Below, piece after piece: positions 28,957 to 37,666 of a stretch of DNA of 64,000 bases. Made by a program: the position numbers and the translations under genes. The notes beneath the pieces were generated by a model. It was not told where the DNA came from and searched no databases. It saw only the letters and a list, made by a program, of their open reading frames with translations. The first letter of the stretch is position 1; the number at the start of each line of letters is the position of its first letter. Source of the DNA: Halanaerobium kushneri (GTDB lineage: Bacteria; Bacillota; Halanaerobiia; Halanaerobiales; Halanaerobiaceae). Location of the stretch: NCBI RefSeq assembly GCF_900156285.1, contig NZ_FTNC01000003.1:142389-206388 (forward strand). Direction: 5' to 3'.

Positions 28957-29769
28957 TTGTTAAAAAATAATCATAAATATAAACCCTTAATTCTAATAAC
29001 AAATGATGATGGAATAAATTCTCCCGGCCTTAACGCCCTTGCAGAAGCAGTATCCCCATTCGCCAGGCTCTTGATTGCTGCCCCTAAAAAGCAGCAGACA
29101 GGAATGGGGAGAGCTTTTCTTAAAGGAGATAAGGTTGGAATGATCGAATCAAAAAATATCAATATTAACGGCAGAACAGTTAAAGCTTATGCGGTTAATG
29201 CATCACCTGCACAATCTGTGGCCCATGCAGTTTTAGAAATTGCAGCTGAAAAACCAGATTACTGTATAAGTGGAGTTAATTATGGGGAAAATTTGGGTCT
29301 TTCCTATACCTGCAGTGGGACTCTTGGAGCCGCTTTTGAAGCTGATAGTCTTGGGATACCTTCAATAGCATTTTCAAGAGCTTTTCCCTTCAATAAACAG
29401 AAATCAAGTGATTTTAGTGATTTAGACTGGAAAGTAGAAAAATATCACATCTCTAAGATTGTAAAAAATATAATTGAGTCAGGTTTTCCTGGAAAGACAA
29501 GAATTTTAAATGTTAATTTTCCAAAAAATCTAAAAAGAGAAACTGAGCTAAGGATCACCAGACAGGCATATATGAATTATGCTCGTTATATTAAACCAGC
29601 AGATCGAAATTTTTCTGATGCCCAGAGTTTAAAGTGGGAGCTGAATCCCAGTATAAAAAATGCAGAAAAAGATACTGATATCTATGCAGTTCATTTTGAT
29701 AATGTTATATCATTAACTCCACTGAGCTCAAGGATGTCTGTAGAGGTTGATAACTATTATGGGCGCTAA
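28957..29769 (+). CDS. surE: SurE 5'/3'-nucleotidase
   Basis: This 270-residue SurE-family phosphatase carries the metal-site motif ITNDDGINSPG (Asp17/Asp18) and SGVNYGENLG further on. Family members remove phosphate from nucleoside monophosphates and sometimes from short polyphosphate. The start is TTG 28957, about 11 bp after AAAGGA and 3 bp after the BCCT stop, so the two are co-transcribed. In many genomes surE lies with stress or repair genes; coupling to a BCCT carrier is not usual. The enzyme call is firm; its biological partner here is not. Confidence 0.93.
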   Translation: MLKNNHKYKPLILITNDDGINSPGLNALAEAVSPFARLLIAAPKKQQTGMGRAFLKGDKVGMIESKNININGRTVKAYAVNASPAQSVAHAVLEIAAEKPDYCISGVNYGENLGLSYTCSGTLGAAFEADSLGIPSIAFSRAFPFNKQKSSDFSDLDWKVEKYHISKIVKNIIESGFPGKTRILNVNFPKNLKRETELRITRQAYMNYARYIKPADRNFSDAQSLKWELNPSIKNAEKDTDIYAVHFDNVISLTPLSSRMSVEVDNYYGR

Positions 29770-29852
29770 ATTATTTAGAGCATGCTTTCAACTTTAAATT
29801 ATAAAATAATTTTAGTGGCTTTTAAGCTACTCTAAAAAGTTAGGTGAAACAG

Positions 29853-31175
29853 ATGAAAAATGTTGGTGAACTGAATCTCGATTATTTGTGCTTGGGCTGT
29901 GGCAGCTGTGAGGTGGCCTGTCCTGTTGCTGCTGTAGAGATTAAATTAAAAAATAATGTTTATCTTCCTGAAGTTGATAATATTAAATGTATAGAATGTG
30001 ATAAATGTCTGAATGTGTGTCCTGGAACTTCAATTAGTTTAGAGGGATATGCAGATACTCTTTTTGCAGCCGATAATTCGGGCAATAAAGATGAGGTTCT
30101 CGGTAGATATTTATCAAATTATCTCGCTTATGCAGCTGATCAAAAATTAAGATATGAAGCTGCTTCAGGCGGTCTGGCTACCAGCATTTTAATTTATTTA
30201 CTTGAAGAGGGAATTATTGAGGGAGCAGTAGTGACAAAAATGAGTGAAGAGGATAAAAGAAAAAGTAAAACTTTTATTGCTCAAAGTGCAGAAGAAATCA
30301 AAGCTGCAAAAAATTCAAAGTACTGCTCAACCCATCCCTTATCAGCCTTAAAGGAGTTAAGAAATTTTGAAAGTGATGCTAAATTTGCATTTGTAGGACT
30401 ACCCTGCCATATTCAGGGCCTGAGGAAACTTCAGCAGCAGGAGAAGTGGCTGCGGAAAAAAATAATATTTTCAATTGGACTTTTGTGTACTCATTCAGTC
30501 GATTATTCCGGGACAGAAGTTATTTTAGATAAGCTTGCCTCAGGGAGTAAAAATATAAAAAAGCTTGAATACAGGGGCAGTGGTTGGCCCGGCAAGGCAA
30601 GTATAGAATATGAAGATCATAGTTCATCAATTCCCCTTTATGATTACTGGAGTCCCTATTTTGCCTCTTATTTTTTTACACCTTATAGGTGTTTAAGCTG
30701 CAGTGATTTGGTGGGAGAGTTAGCGGATATTTCACTTGGTGATGCCTGGTTAAAGGAGATAGAAGCAGAAGATGATCTTGGTACTTCAATAATCATCAGC
30801 AGAACTAAATTTGCTGAAAAGATTATCAGGGAAATGAAAGTTAATGGTATTATTGCTGCTGAAAAGATTTCAAAAGATAAAATTAAAGAGTCCCAGAAGA
30901 AAATTATTATGAGGAAAAAACATACTATAGCATATAGGTTGAGTTTGTTTAAAATATTTTCTAAAGAAGTTCCTGATTATGGGAAAGCATATGATCTTAG
31001 TGATCAATCAATTTTTCAAAAGTTTAAAGGATATTTAGGTGCATTTCTGCTCTGGTTTAACTCCTATCTCAGTAAAAAGGAGATCGGAATTAAAATAATT
31101 AAGTTTATACCGAGAAGCATTTTAAAGAAATATTCTTCTTTAGTTAATAAAGCTGCCGGTAGAAAATATGAATAA
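29853..31175 (+). CDS. FrhB-family flavoprotein with N-terminal 2x[4Fe-4S] ferredoxin domain
   Basis: This 440-residue protein has two ferredoxin motifs at the N-terminus (CLGCGSCEVACP and CIECDKCLNVCPG, together eight Cys). The F420-hydrogenase/dehydrogenase beta-subunit domains follow (EAASGGLATSILIYLL; FVGLPCHIQGLRKL; a Cys pair in YRCLSCSD; ELADISLGDAW). Proteins of this kind move electrons between ferredoxin, flavin and an acceptor; in non-methanogens F420 is not assumed. The ATG at 29853 is 7 bp after TAGGTG; a GTG at 29844 is less likely. A hairpin (29810-29837) sits just before the ribosome site. The partner is unknown. Confidence 0.87.
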   Translation: MKNVGELNLDYLCLGCGSCEVACPVAAVEIKLKNNVYLPEVDNIKCIECDKCLNVCPGTSISLEGYADTLFAADNSGNKDEVLGRYLSNYLAYAADQKLRYEAASGGLATSILIYLLEEGIIEGAVVTKMSEEDKRKSKTFIAQSAEEIKAAKNSKYCSTHPLSALKELRNFESDAKFAFVGLPCHIQGLRKLQQQEKWLRKKIIFSIGLLCTHSVDYSGTEVILDKLASGSKNIKKLEYRGSGWPGKASIEYEDHSSSIPLYDYWSPYFASYFFTPYRCLSCSDLVGELADISLGDAWLKEIEAEDDLGTSIIISRTKFAEKIIREMKVNGIIAAEKISKDKIKESQKKIIMRKKHTIAYRLSLFKIFSKEVPDYGKAYDLSDQSIFQKFKGYLGAFLLWFNSYLSKKEIGIKIIKFIPRSILKKYSSLVNKAAGRKYE

Positions 31176-31217
31176 TTATAATCACAAAAATGTATACAAA
31201 GATACTTAATATATCAC

Positions 31218-31246
31218 TTGACGTATATAAATCATAATTATATAAT
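31218..31246 (+). promoter_or_regulatory. Sigma-A promoter of the RpiR gene
   Basis: TTGACG at 31218-31223 and TATAAT at 31241-31246 are separated by 17 bp. The bases over the -10 box and start (TTATATAATTAATTACA, 31238-31254) recur exactly at 61256-61272. Confidence 0.82.
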
Positions 31247-31302
31247 TAATTACAAATTGTGGGAGAATAATAAAAGTTAAATTATAAGGATTGTGAATTG
31301 TA

Positions 31303-32013
31303 TTGATAAATATTGATTTAGATAATTTGAATGATTTTGAAAAAGAAATATATGCAAAGCTACTGGAGTATTCAAAAGATCATCCTGCTTTTAAGATAAG
31401 AGATGCGGCAGAAGTATGCGATTGTTCTGTGTCAAAAATTTCTAAATATGTGAAAAAGCTTGGATTTGATAACTATAAACAGTATATAGCCTTTTTATAT
31501 GATGAAGAGATACCCAATAAAGAGCAGTCAGATGAACTAAAAAGAATTAGAAATTTTATTGATGATTTTGATACTTCAATGATAGACGAGTTTATAGAAT
31601 TGATTGATCAGCATGAGAAGCTTGTTCTATTTGGTTATGGCCCTTCAGGCGCTATTACTGAGTATTTTGAATATAAATTTAGGACCTGTACAGATAAAAT
31701 GGTTGTTTCTTTATCAGATGATTCATCTATCTCATCAATGCTTGATGATAAAACACTGCTGATTATTTTTACAGCTACTGGTTCATTTTGTTCATTTAAA
31801 CCTATTTATGAAGATGCAAAAGAGCAGGGAGCAAAGGTTGCAATTGTTGTTGAGGAATATAATACCTCTCTTTTCAATCAGTGTGATAAAATTTTCTGGC
31901 TTTCTAAATTTAATCAGCCAGATTACCTGGAGCCATATCAAAAAACAAGAACAATATTTTTTATATTTATTGAAGAAGTTATACGGAAGATAATATTGAA
32001 TAATATGGATTAA
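31303..32013 (+). CDS. RpiR/MurR-family regulator (HTH + SIS)
   Basis: This 236-residue protein has an N-terminal HTH (IRDAAEVCDCSVSKISKYVKKLGF, residues 27-50) and a C-terminal SIS domain (LVLFGYGPSGAITEYFEYKF onward, residues 105-225). SIS domains bind phosphosugars, so RpiR proteins usually sense a pathway phosphate ester. It is transcribed from its own promoter just upstream of the Liv/DhaK operon and is the best candidate for its regulator: the DhaK/DhaL enzymes there would make triose- or tetrose-phosphates. The start is TTG 31303, about 12 bp after AAGGA; an upstream stop excludes earlier starts. Confidence 0.9.
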   Translation: MINIDLDNLNDFEKEIYAKLLEYSKDHPAFKIRDAAEVCDCSVSKISKYVKKLGFDNYKQYIAFLYDEEIPNKEQSDELKRIRNFIDDFDTSMIDEFIELIDQHEKLVLFGYGPSGAITEYFEYKFRTCTDKMVVSLSDDSSISSMLDDKTLLIIFTATGSFCSFKPIYEDAKEQGAKVAIVVEEYNTSLFNQCDKIFWLSKFNQPDYLEPYQKTRTIFFIFIEEVIRKIILNNMD

Positions 32014-32092
32014 AGTACAAGAAAATCATAGAATGAAAATGTTTAAAACAGAAGTTTTGAAAACAATTGTATATTAGATTTATGGATCATTT

Positions 32093-32140
32093 ATCCTGTT
32101 ATCTTCATAATTATATGAGGTTAACAGGATTTTCTTATTT
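32093..32140 (+). terminator. Rho-independent terminator after the RpiR gene
   Basis: ATCCTGTTA at 32093-32101 pairs with TAACAGGAT at 32122-32130. An inner TCATA/TATGA stem extends it, and TTTTCTTATTT follows. Confidence 0.8.
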
Positions 32141-32183
32141 AAAATTCATGTATACTGAAATATAAGTTAAATACTCTATTGCA

Positions 32184-32304
32184 ATTTCACTATAACTTAA
32201 ATATTATATAGTTATTCTAGATAAACAAAGCTATATTTTCATTATAGATAAAAAAAGTGCTTGACATTTTAATATTAATTAAATATAATCACAATATAGT
32301 GAAT
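32184..32304. promoter_or_regulatory. Inverted half-sites bracketing the Liv operon promoter
   Basis: ATTTCACTATA at 32184-32194 and TATAGTGAAT at 32295-32304 are inverted copies matching over 10 bases, about 100 bp apart. The second lies at the predicted transcription start. The spacing would suit looping by a multimeric repressor such as an RpiR protein (inference). Confidence 0.4.
32261..32289 (+). promoter_or_regulatory. Consensus sigma-A promoter of the Liv/DhaK operon
   Basis: TTGACA at 32261-32266 and TATAAT at 32284-32289 are both perfect hexamers with a 17-bp spacer. The start would be near 32296, leaving a 160-nt leader before the first clear gene. Confidence 0.88.
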
Positions 32305-32341
32305 AGTAAGATAATTAAAAATATAATAAATTTTATTATAA

Positions 32342-32443
32342 ATGAAAATTAGCTTTGGGGGGAGGTGCAGCCAAAAAGTAAACTGTACTTATTATTTTGC
32401 CTTTGTTAATACTGTCTGTTTTACAGAACAAAAAATTATTTAG
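32342..32443 (+). other. 33-codon open frame in the Liv operon leader
   Basis: ATG 32342 opens a 33-codon frame containing three Cys codons and ending at TAG 32441, inside the ribosome site of the next gene. It has no ribosome site of its own. A very strong purine run (GGGGGGAGGTG, 32357-32367) lies inside the frame, about 95 nt before the real gene start, with no good start codon after it. It may be a leader peptide, a structured leader or chance. Confidence 0.25.
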
Positions 32444-32457
32444 GGGGAATTACTCCA

Positions 32458-33585
32458 ATGAGAAAAAGTTATCTATTAAGTTTATTAGTCCTGACTGTGA
32501 TCTTTACGTTTGTTCTCAGCGCTGGAGCCGCAGAAGATACTGTAAAAATTGGTCTTTCTGCACCAATTACCGGTAACTATGCTGAATTTGGTGAGAACTT
32601 TCAGTATTCAGTAGAAATAGCTGCTGACCGAATAAATGCAAATGGTGGAATTAGAGGTAGAGAAGTCGAGATAATTGTTAGAAACAGTGAAGGTAAACCG
32701 AATGTAGCAGCCAGTATTGCTCAGGAATTTGTACAGAATAAAGAAATAGTTGCCGAAATTGGTGATTTTACAAGTACAAGTTGTCTAGCAGCAGCTCCGA
32801 TCTATGAGAGAAATCAGATGGTTCAGCTTTCTCCAACTTCTTCTCACCCAGATTTTGCTCGCTCAGGTGAGTTTATGTTTGGAATAGTTGGTACTCAGGC
32901 TGCTGAAGGACCATTTAATGCAGAATATATCGCCAAAGAATATTTGGGTATTGATTCTGTAGCAGTTATTTATATTAATAATGACTGGGGAGTTTCTACA
33001 ATGGAAAACTTCGTAGCAGCAGCAGAAAAGGTTGGACTGGAAGTAACCGGTACAGAAGCATTTTTTGGTGGAGAAACTGACTTTAGTGCGATTTTAACAA
33101 ATGTTAAGCAGAATAATCCTGAAGGAGTTTATATTGCAGCAATGTATAATGAAGCATCCCAGGTAGTAAATCAGATCGATAGAATGGAATGGGATGTTGC
33201 AAAATTAGCTCCTAGTTCTGTTTTCTCTGAGCAGTTCTTAAAGTTATCAGGAGAATCAGGAGAAGGTCTGGTTACAAATACTTTCTTTGCTTTAGAGGAT
33301 CCAAAAGAAAAGGTGCAGAGCTTTATTGCAGAATTTAGAGAAAGAGCCGACAGAAATCCTAACCTACATGCGGCAGTAGCCTATGATTCCATGATGCTTT
33401 TAGCTGATGCAATTGAAAGAGCAGGTTTTGATCGAGTAGCAATTAGAGATGCACTAGCAGAAACTGAAAACTTTGAAGGAGTAACAGGAACTATTGAATT
33501 TACCGATGTAGGAGATGTAGTAAGAAGTTATATGATTATGGAAGTTAAAGATGGAGATTGGGTAGTGCAGGAAGATTATAGATAA
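32458..33585 (+). CDS. Branched-chain-amino-acid-type substrate-binding protein (LivJ-like)
   Basis: This 375-residue protein has a signal peptide ending SAGAAE near residue 25 with no lipobox cysteine, then a family-6 periplasmic binding domain: VKIGLSAPITGNYAEFGENF, ADRINANGGIRGREVEIIV and AAVAYDSMMLLADAIERAG. Ligands of this family are amino acids and related small acids or amides. AGGGGG precedes the ATG. It is the first gene of a long operon containing LivHMGF, an ATC-hydrolase-like enzyme, dihydroxyacetone-kinase subunits and cysteine-related enzymes, so the ligand may be an amino-acid derivative rather than leucine (inference). A 14-bp hairpin follows. Confidence 0.92.
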   Translation: MRKSYLLSLLVLTVIFTFVLSAGAAEDTVKIGLSAPITGNYAEFGENFQYSVEIAADRINANGGIRGREVEIIVRNSEGKPNVAASIAQEFVQNKEIVAEIGDFTSTSCLAAAPIYERNQMVQLSPTSSHPDFARSGEFMFGIVGTQAAEGPFNAEYIAKEYLGIDSVAVIYINNDWGVSTMENFVAAAEKVGLEVTGTEAFFGGETDFSAILTNVKQNNPEGVYIAAMYNEASQVVNQIDRMEWDVAKLAPSSVFSEQFLKLSGESGEGLVTNTFFALEDPKEKVQSFIAEFRERADRNPNLHAAVAYDSMMLLADAIERAGFDRVAIRDALAETENFEGVTGTIEFTDVGDVVRSYMIMEVKDGDWVVQEDYR

Positions 33586-33596
33586 TAAATCTAATC

Positions 33597-33635
33597 TATC
33601 AACCGGTCTTTAGTAAAGCTGAAGGCTGGTTGATA
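33597..33635 (+). terminator. Intra-operon hairpin between LivJ-like and livH genes
   Basis: TATCAACCGGTCTT and AAGGCTGGTTGATA pair over all 14 positions with two G-U pairs, followed by TTTTAA. It probably attenuates transcription or stabilises the upstream message, keeping the binding protein in excess. Confidence 0.7.
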
Positions 33636-33673
33636 TTTTAATAGCAGTGCACTGCACAAAAGGGGGTAATTTG

Positions 33674-34546
33674 ATGTTTGGTTTTTATTTAAGTCAGCTT
33701 TTTAACGGTATTACCCAGGGGTCGATATATGCTTTAATGGCAATTGGTTATTCACTTATTTTTGGAACACTTGGTCTGGTAACCTTTGCTTACGGAGATA
33801 TAGTGATTTTTGGAGTTTTTGTTGGCTATTATTTTTATGCCGTTCTTGGTTTAAATTTGATACTTGCAATGTTGCTTGCACTTCCCATAACTTTTTTATT
33901 TGGAGTACTGGTAGAAAAAATATGTTATGAAAAATTCAGAAAAGAAGCTAGGATGCTGATGTTAATAACTACTGTTGGTTTTGGAATATTTTTAAGAAGT
34001 GCCTCTCAGATAATTTTTGGTACAGGTAATAAGAGTATTCCAACTCTAATTGAGGGTAAAATAGAGATTGGTAATTTAAATATTTTATATATCCAGCTGG
34101 GGATAATTATTTTTACTCTTATTTTCATTTATGCTTTAAGATATTTTCTAAATAACACCAGAACCGGAATTGGGATCAGAGCTTTATCGATGGATCAGGA
34201 TGCTGCCAAGTTAGTTGGAGTTAATGTAGACAAATCAATTAAATTCGGCCATTCTTTAGGTGTTGTTCTGGGAGTTTTTGGTGGTATTATGCTTGGTTCT
34301 TTCTATAATGCGATTAGCCCGATGATGGGTCCAAACCTTGGACTTAAAGCCTTTACTGCTGTAGTTTTGGGAGGAATCACAAGTATTCCAGGTGCAGTAA
34401 TTGGTGGTTATATACTTGGGATCATGGAAAATCTGGCAGTAGCTGTCTTTTCATCAGGCTACAGAGATGTGGTAGCTTTTATTATTTTGATTATTGTTTT
34501 AGTAGTAAAACCTTCAGGGCTTTTTGGTAAGGAAGTTAAATTTTAA
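33674..34546 (+). CDS. livH: LivH-type ABC permease
   Basis: This 290-residue inner-membrane permease has eight or so hydrophobic segments. It opens with LSQLFNGITQGSIYALMAIGYSLIFG-like sequence, typical of LivH, and has the cytoplasmic loop GIGIRALSMDQDAAKLVGVN and AVVLGGITSIPGAVIGGYILG. The start is ATG 33674 after AGGGGGT; an earlier in-frame ATG at 33647 would place the ribosome site inside the gene. It pairs with LivM (34585) and the LivG/LivF ATPases to import the ligand of the binding protein at 32458. Confidence 0.94.
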   Translation: MFGFYLSQLFNGITQGSIYALMAIGYSLIFGTLGLVTFAYGDIVIFGVFVGYYFYAVLGLNLILAMLLALPITFLFGVLVEKICYEKFRKEARMLMLITTVGFGIFLRSASQIIFGTGNKSIPTLIEGKIEIGNLNILYIQLGIIIFTLIFIYALRYFLNNTRTGIGIRALSMDQDAAKLVGVNVDKSIKFGHSLGVVLGVFGGIMLGSFYNAISPMMGPNLGLKAFTAVVLGGITSIPGAVIGGYILGIMENLAVAVFSSGYRDVVAFIILIIVLVVKPSGLFGKEVKF

Positions 34547-34584
34547 TTTAAGTATAAATAATATTTGTTATAAGAGGTGAAAAA

Positions 34585-35568
34585 ATGGCTGCTAATATAT
34601 TTGAAAAAATAATTACAAATATTAATAAAAATAAATTAAAGTATATATTTTTATTGATTATTGTTTTATTAATTCTGCCTTTTGTGGTAGAAAATCAGTA
34701 TGTCTTACACATTGCAGTATTAACTTTAATGTATGTACTGCTTTCCAGTAGTCTTAATGTAATTGTTGGCTATACGGGACAGTATAATATTGGGCATGTT
34801 GCTTTTTATGCCATTGGAGCTTATACAGCTGCAATTATTTCTACCAGATTTAATCTGAATTTTATAATTGTAATTTTAATAAGTGGGTTTGTTGCTTCTT
34901 TATTTAGTTTGATGCTTGGAATACCTACTTTAAGACTCAGGGGGATATTCTTTGCCTTTACAACCCTTGGCTTTGCAGAAATAACCAGATTGACAATTCT
35001 AAACTGGCGGAGTCTGACCAGGGGTCCTTTTGGAATTCCGGGGGTTCCAATACCTCAAATTTTTGGCATGCGTTTATCAACAAACACCCATTTTTATTTT
35101 ATGATTTTTATTCTGCTTTTTTTAATGCTTTTGATGACCTACAGAATAATTAATTCAAGAGTGGGAAGAGCCTGGATCTCAATTAGAGAAGATGAGCAGG
35201 CTTCTGCTTCGATGGGAGTAGATACATTTAAATACAAGATTATGAATCTGATGTACGGTACTTTCTGGGCCGGAGTTGGTGGAGCATTTTTTGCTTATTT
35301 TGCCGGTTATGTAAGTGCAGATAGCTTTATTTTAGATGAGAGCTTTCGTTTTTTTGCTATGGTTTTAGTAGGAGGTACAGGTACTCTTGCTGGTCCGATT
35401 TTAGGTGGAGCAGTTTTAACCATTCTGCCGCAGGTTTTTAGAAGTTTTGCCCGCTACCAGATGATAATCTATGGTGTGGCAATTTTACTAATAATTCATT
35501 ATAAACCAGAGGGGCTTTTGGGAGGCAGAACTTTTAAAAGAGACCTCAGCGAGTCAGAAGATAATTAA
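34585..35568 (+). CDS. livM: LivM-type ABC permease
   Basis: This 327-residue inner-membrane permease is of the LivM family. Its motifs are VGYTGQYNIGHVAFYAIGAY, GIFFAFTTLGFAEITRL, RVGRAWISIREDEQASASMG (the ATPase-contact loop) and VLVGGTGTLAGPILGGAVL near the C-terminus. A GAGGTG site precedes the ATG. The charged first 20 residues (ATNINKNKLKYIFLL region) lead into the first membrane segment. The substrate follows from the binding protein, not from this subunit. Confidence 0.94.
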   Translation: MAANIFEKIITNINKNKLKYIFLLIIVLLILPFVVENQYVLHIAVLTLMYVLLSSSLNVIVGYTGQYNIGHVAFYAIGAYTAAIISTRFNLNFIIVILISGFVASLFSLMLGIPTLRLRGIFFAFTTLGFAEITRLTILNWRSLTRGPFGIPGVPIPQIFGMRLSTNTHFYFMIFILLFLMLLMTYRIINSRVGRAWISIREDEQASASMGVDTFKYKIMNLMYGTFWAGVGGAFFAYFAGYVSADSFILDESFRFFAMVLVGGTGTLAGPILGGAVLTILPQVFRSFARYQMIIYGVAILLIIHYKPEGLLGGRTFKRDLSESEDN

Positions 35569-35585
35569 GATTGAGGAGGTGGATT

Positions 35586-36344
35586 ATGACAAAGATACTA
35601 TCATCCGAAAATTTATGTAAATATTTTGGGGGAGTAAGAGCAGTTGACCAGGTTGATTTTAGTGTGGATAAAGGAGAAATCTTTGGAATTATTGGCCCCA
35701 ATGGAGCTGGAAAAACAACACTTTTTAATCTTTTAACAGGAACCTTAGGTGTAACCAAAGGTAAAATATATTTTAAAGATGGTGAAATAACAAATTTGCC
35801 TCCGCAAAAGGTAACCAGACTTGGAATAGCTAGGACCTTTCAAAATATTAAGCTCTTTGAAGAAATGGAAGTTTTAGAAAATGTAAAAATAGGCTTTCAC
35901 ACCCAGACTAAGACTAATATGCTTGATGCAGTACTTAAAAATAACAAGCTAAAAGAAGACGAAGAAAAAGTTCATTTAGAGGGTTTAAAGCTTTTAGAAA
36001 GAGTTAATATGCTGGATAAAAAAAATAACCTTGCCAAAAATTTATCCTATGGTGATAAAAGGCGTTTAGAAATTGCAAGAGCACTGGCTGTAAAACCCGA
36101 AATTCTTTTAGTAGATGAACCGGCTGCGGGAATGAACCCCCATGAGACTGATGAAGTTGTAGAATTATTAGAGCAGCTTAATAAAGAAGGAATCACAGTT
36201 GTAATTATTGAGCACGATATGAAGGTTATTATGGGGATGTGTGATGAAATTTTAGTTTTAAATAATGGAGTTAAGTTGGCCCAGGGAACAGCAGCCGAGG
36301 TGCAGAAAAATCCGGAAGTAATTGAAGCATATCTCGGTAAGTAA
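35586..36344 (+). CDS. livG: LivG-type ABC ATPase
   Basis: This 252-residue ATPase has Walker A GPNGAGKTT near residue 38, the signature LSYGDKRRLEIARAL, Walker B ILLVDEPAAGMNP and the switch His in IIEHDMKV. The C-terminal EVIEAYLGK is typical of the LivG family. The ATG at 35586 follows GGAGGTGG; a start 15 bases upstream would overlap that site. It forms a heterodimer with LivF on the cytoplasmic face of LivHM. Confidence 0.95.
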   Translation: MTKILSSENLCKYFGGVRAVDQVDFSVDKGEIFGIIGPNGAGKTTLFNLLTGTLGVTKGKIYFKDGEITNLPPQKVTRLGIARTFQNIKLFEEMEVLENVKIGFHTQTKTNMLDAVLKNNKLKEDEEKVHLEGLKLLERVNMLDKKNNLAKNLSYGDKRRLEIARALAVKPEILLVDEPAAGMNPHETDEVVELLEQLNKEGITVVIIEHDMKVIMGMCDEILVLNNGVKLAQGTAAEVQKNPEVIEAYLGK

Positions 36345-36363
36345 AGTGAAGGGAGGTTTTAAA

Positions 36364-37080
36364 ATGCTTAAAGCAGAAGATCTCAAAATACATTATGGTC
36401 ATGTTGAAGCAGTAAAGGGAATTTCTTTTGAAGTTGAAGCAGGAGAGATTGTAACTATCATCGGTTCTAACGGAGCAGGTAAGAGCAGCACCTTAAGGGG
36501 GATTTCTAATATTGAGGATAAGGCTGGAGGTAAGGTCATTTTTCAGGGAGAGGATATAACTTCCTTACCCGCCCATGAGATTGTTGATAAAGGAATCTGC
36601 CATGTTCCAGAAGGAAGACATATTTTTTCACAGCTGACTGTAGAAGAAAACCTATATATGGGAAGCTACAGTAAAACAGATCAGACTAAGGCAGAATACC
36701 AGGATAAATTAGCCAGAATGTATGATATATTTCCCCGTCTTAAAGAGAGAAGAAATCAGGATGGTGGTAATTTAAGTGGTGGAGAACAGCAGATGCTGGC
36801 TATTGCCAGAGGCTTAATGATGGATCCGGTGATTATGATGCTGGATGAACCTTCACTGGGGCTTGCTCCCTTACTTGTTGAACAGATCATCAAATTGATT
36901 AAGGAGATTAATGAGGACTTAGGAACCACTATTTTGCTGGTGGAGCAGAATGCTCGTAAAGCTCTAAGTATTGCTCACAGAGGTTATGTAATGGAAACTG
37001 GAAATATCATAATGTCTGACAGAAGAGAAAAACTGATCAACGATCCAAAACTGGCAGAGGCTTATTTAGGTGTGGGTTAA
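36364..37080 (+). CDS. livF: LivF-type ABC ATPase
   Basis: This 238-residue ATPase has Walker A GSNGAGKSS near residue 36, the LSGGEQQMLAIARGLM signature, Walker B MMLDEPSLGLAP, and LVEQNARKALSIAHRGYVME, which is diagnostic for LivF. The ATG at 36364 follows GGGAGG; an in-frame ATG at 36322 lies inside livG and is rejected. A weak hairpin (37082-37106, ATAGCTTT/AAAGCTAT) with a short T-rich tail follows, so transcription into the catabolic genes may be partly reduced here. Confidence 0.95.
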   Translation: MLKAEDLKIHYGHVEAVKGISFEVEAGEIVTIIGSNGAGKSSTLRGISNIEDKAGGKVIFQGEDITSLPAHEIVDKGICHVPEGRHIFSQLTVEENLYMGSYSKTDQTKAEYQDKLARMYDIFPRLKERRNQDGGNLSGGEQQMLAIARGLMMDPVIMMLDEPSLGLAPLLVEQIIKLIKEINEDLGTTILLVEQNARKALSIAHRGYVMETGNIIMSDRREKLINDPKLAEAYLGVG

Positions 37081-37145
37081 GATAGCTTTAGCTTAATCAA
37101 AGCTATTTATTTAAATTTAATTTAAAAATCTAGGAGGAATTGAAA

Positions 37146-37637
37146 ATGACAATTAAAAATGAAAAAAACTTAAGTGATGAGAGAACAGAATTATTAAGAA
37201 GTTTTATTGAGCACAGAGCAACCTGGTATTATTATCTAGTTGATGAAGCTGAAAAGAAGGGATTAAAAGAAGAAGATTTTGCTCGGGAAGCAATTAGACG
37301 CTGTGGTTGTTTCCATGGTGAAAATAAATTTCCAGATACAGACAGTTTAGAAGAATTTTCTGAAGGCTTTTTACCAGAGGATATCCGTAATGTATTTGAG
37401 ATGGATGTTGAAGTTGATGAGGAAGAGCTTGTAGTTACCTTTAATTACTGTCCACTGGTTGCTGCCTGGTTAAAATTAACTGATGATGAAGCTGCAATTG
37501 ATCAGTACTGTGATATTGCTATGGAAGGTGACCGCGGGATTATAAGTACTTATGATGAATTTGAATTTGACCTGCAGAAAACTATTGCAGCTGGCGATAA
37601 CGACTGCCGACTTGTGATCTCTAAAAAGAAAAAGTAA
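37146..37637 (+). CDS. L-2-amino-thiazoline-4-carboxylate hydrolase family protein
   Basis: This 163-residue protein resembles the ATC-hydrolase family (PF14196): the stretch HRATWYYYLVDEAEKKG near residue 25, REAIRRCGCFHGEN, and the C-terminal FNYCPLVAAWLKL and CDIAMEGDRG with conserved Cys. The founding enzyme opens the thiazoline ring of ATC on the way to cysteine. Most relatives in Firmicutes have unknown substrates. The ATG at 37146 is 8 bp after AGGAGG; TTG 37140 is too close. Its place after an amino-acid-type importer and before a cysteine-desulfidase-like gene and RidA supports a sulfur-amino-acid-related substrate, but that remains inference. Confidence 0.75.
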   Translation: MTIKNEKNLSDERTELLRSFIEHRATWYYYLVDEAEKKGLKEEDFAREAIRRCGCFHGENKFPDTDSLEEFSEGFLPEDIRNVFEMDVEVDEEELVVTFNYCPLVAAWLKLTDDEAAIDQYCDIAMEGDRGIISTYDEFEFDLQKTIAAGDNDCRLVISKKKK

Positions 37638-37666
37638 AGTTAAACTGATAAAGGGGGAGTTTTAGC

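Larger units (their letters stand above)
32014..32457. other. Gap with terminator, inverted half-sites, promoter and long leader
   Basis: This 444-bp gap holds a terminator (32093-32140), a distant pair of inverted sites (32184-32194 and 32295-32304), a consensus promoter (32261-32289) and a leader of about 160 nt with a 33-codon open frame (32342-32443). No known riboswitch is apparent to me. Confidence 0.65.

Noticed and set aside
32296..32457. Known riboswitch in the Liv operon leader
   Set aside because: I could not find the conserved core of a glycine, lysine, SAM, cobalamin, TPP or T-box element; only a purine run and a short open frame are visible.
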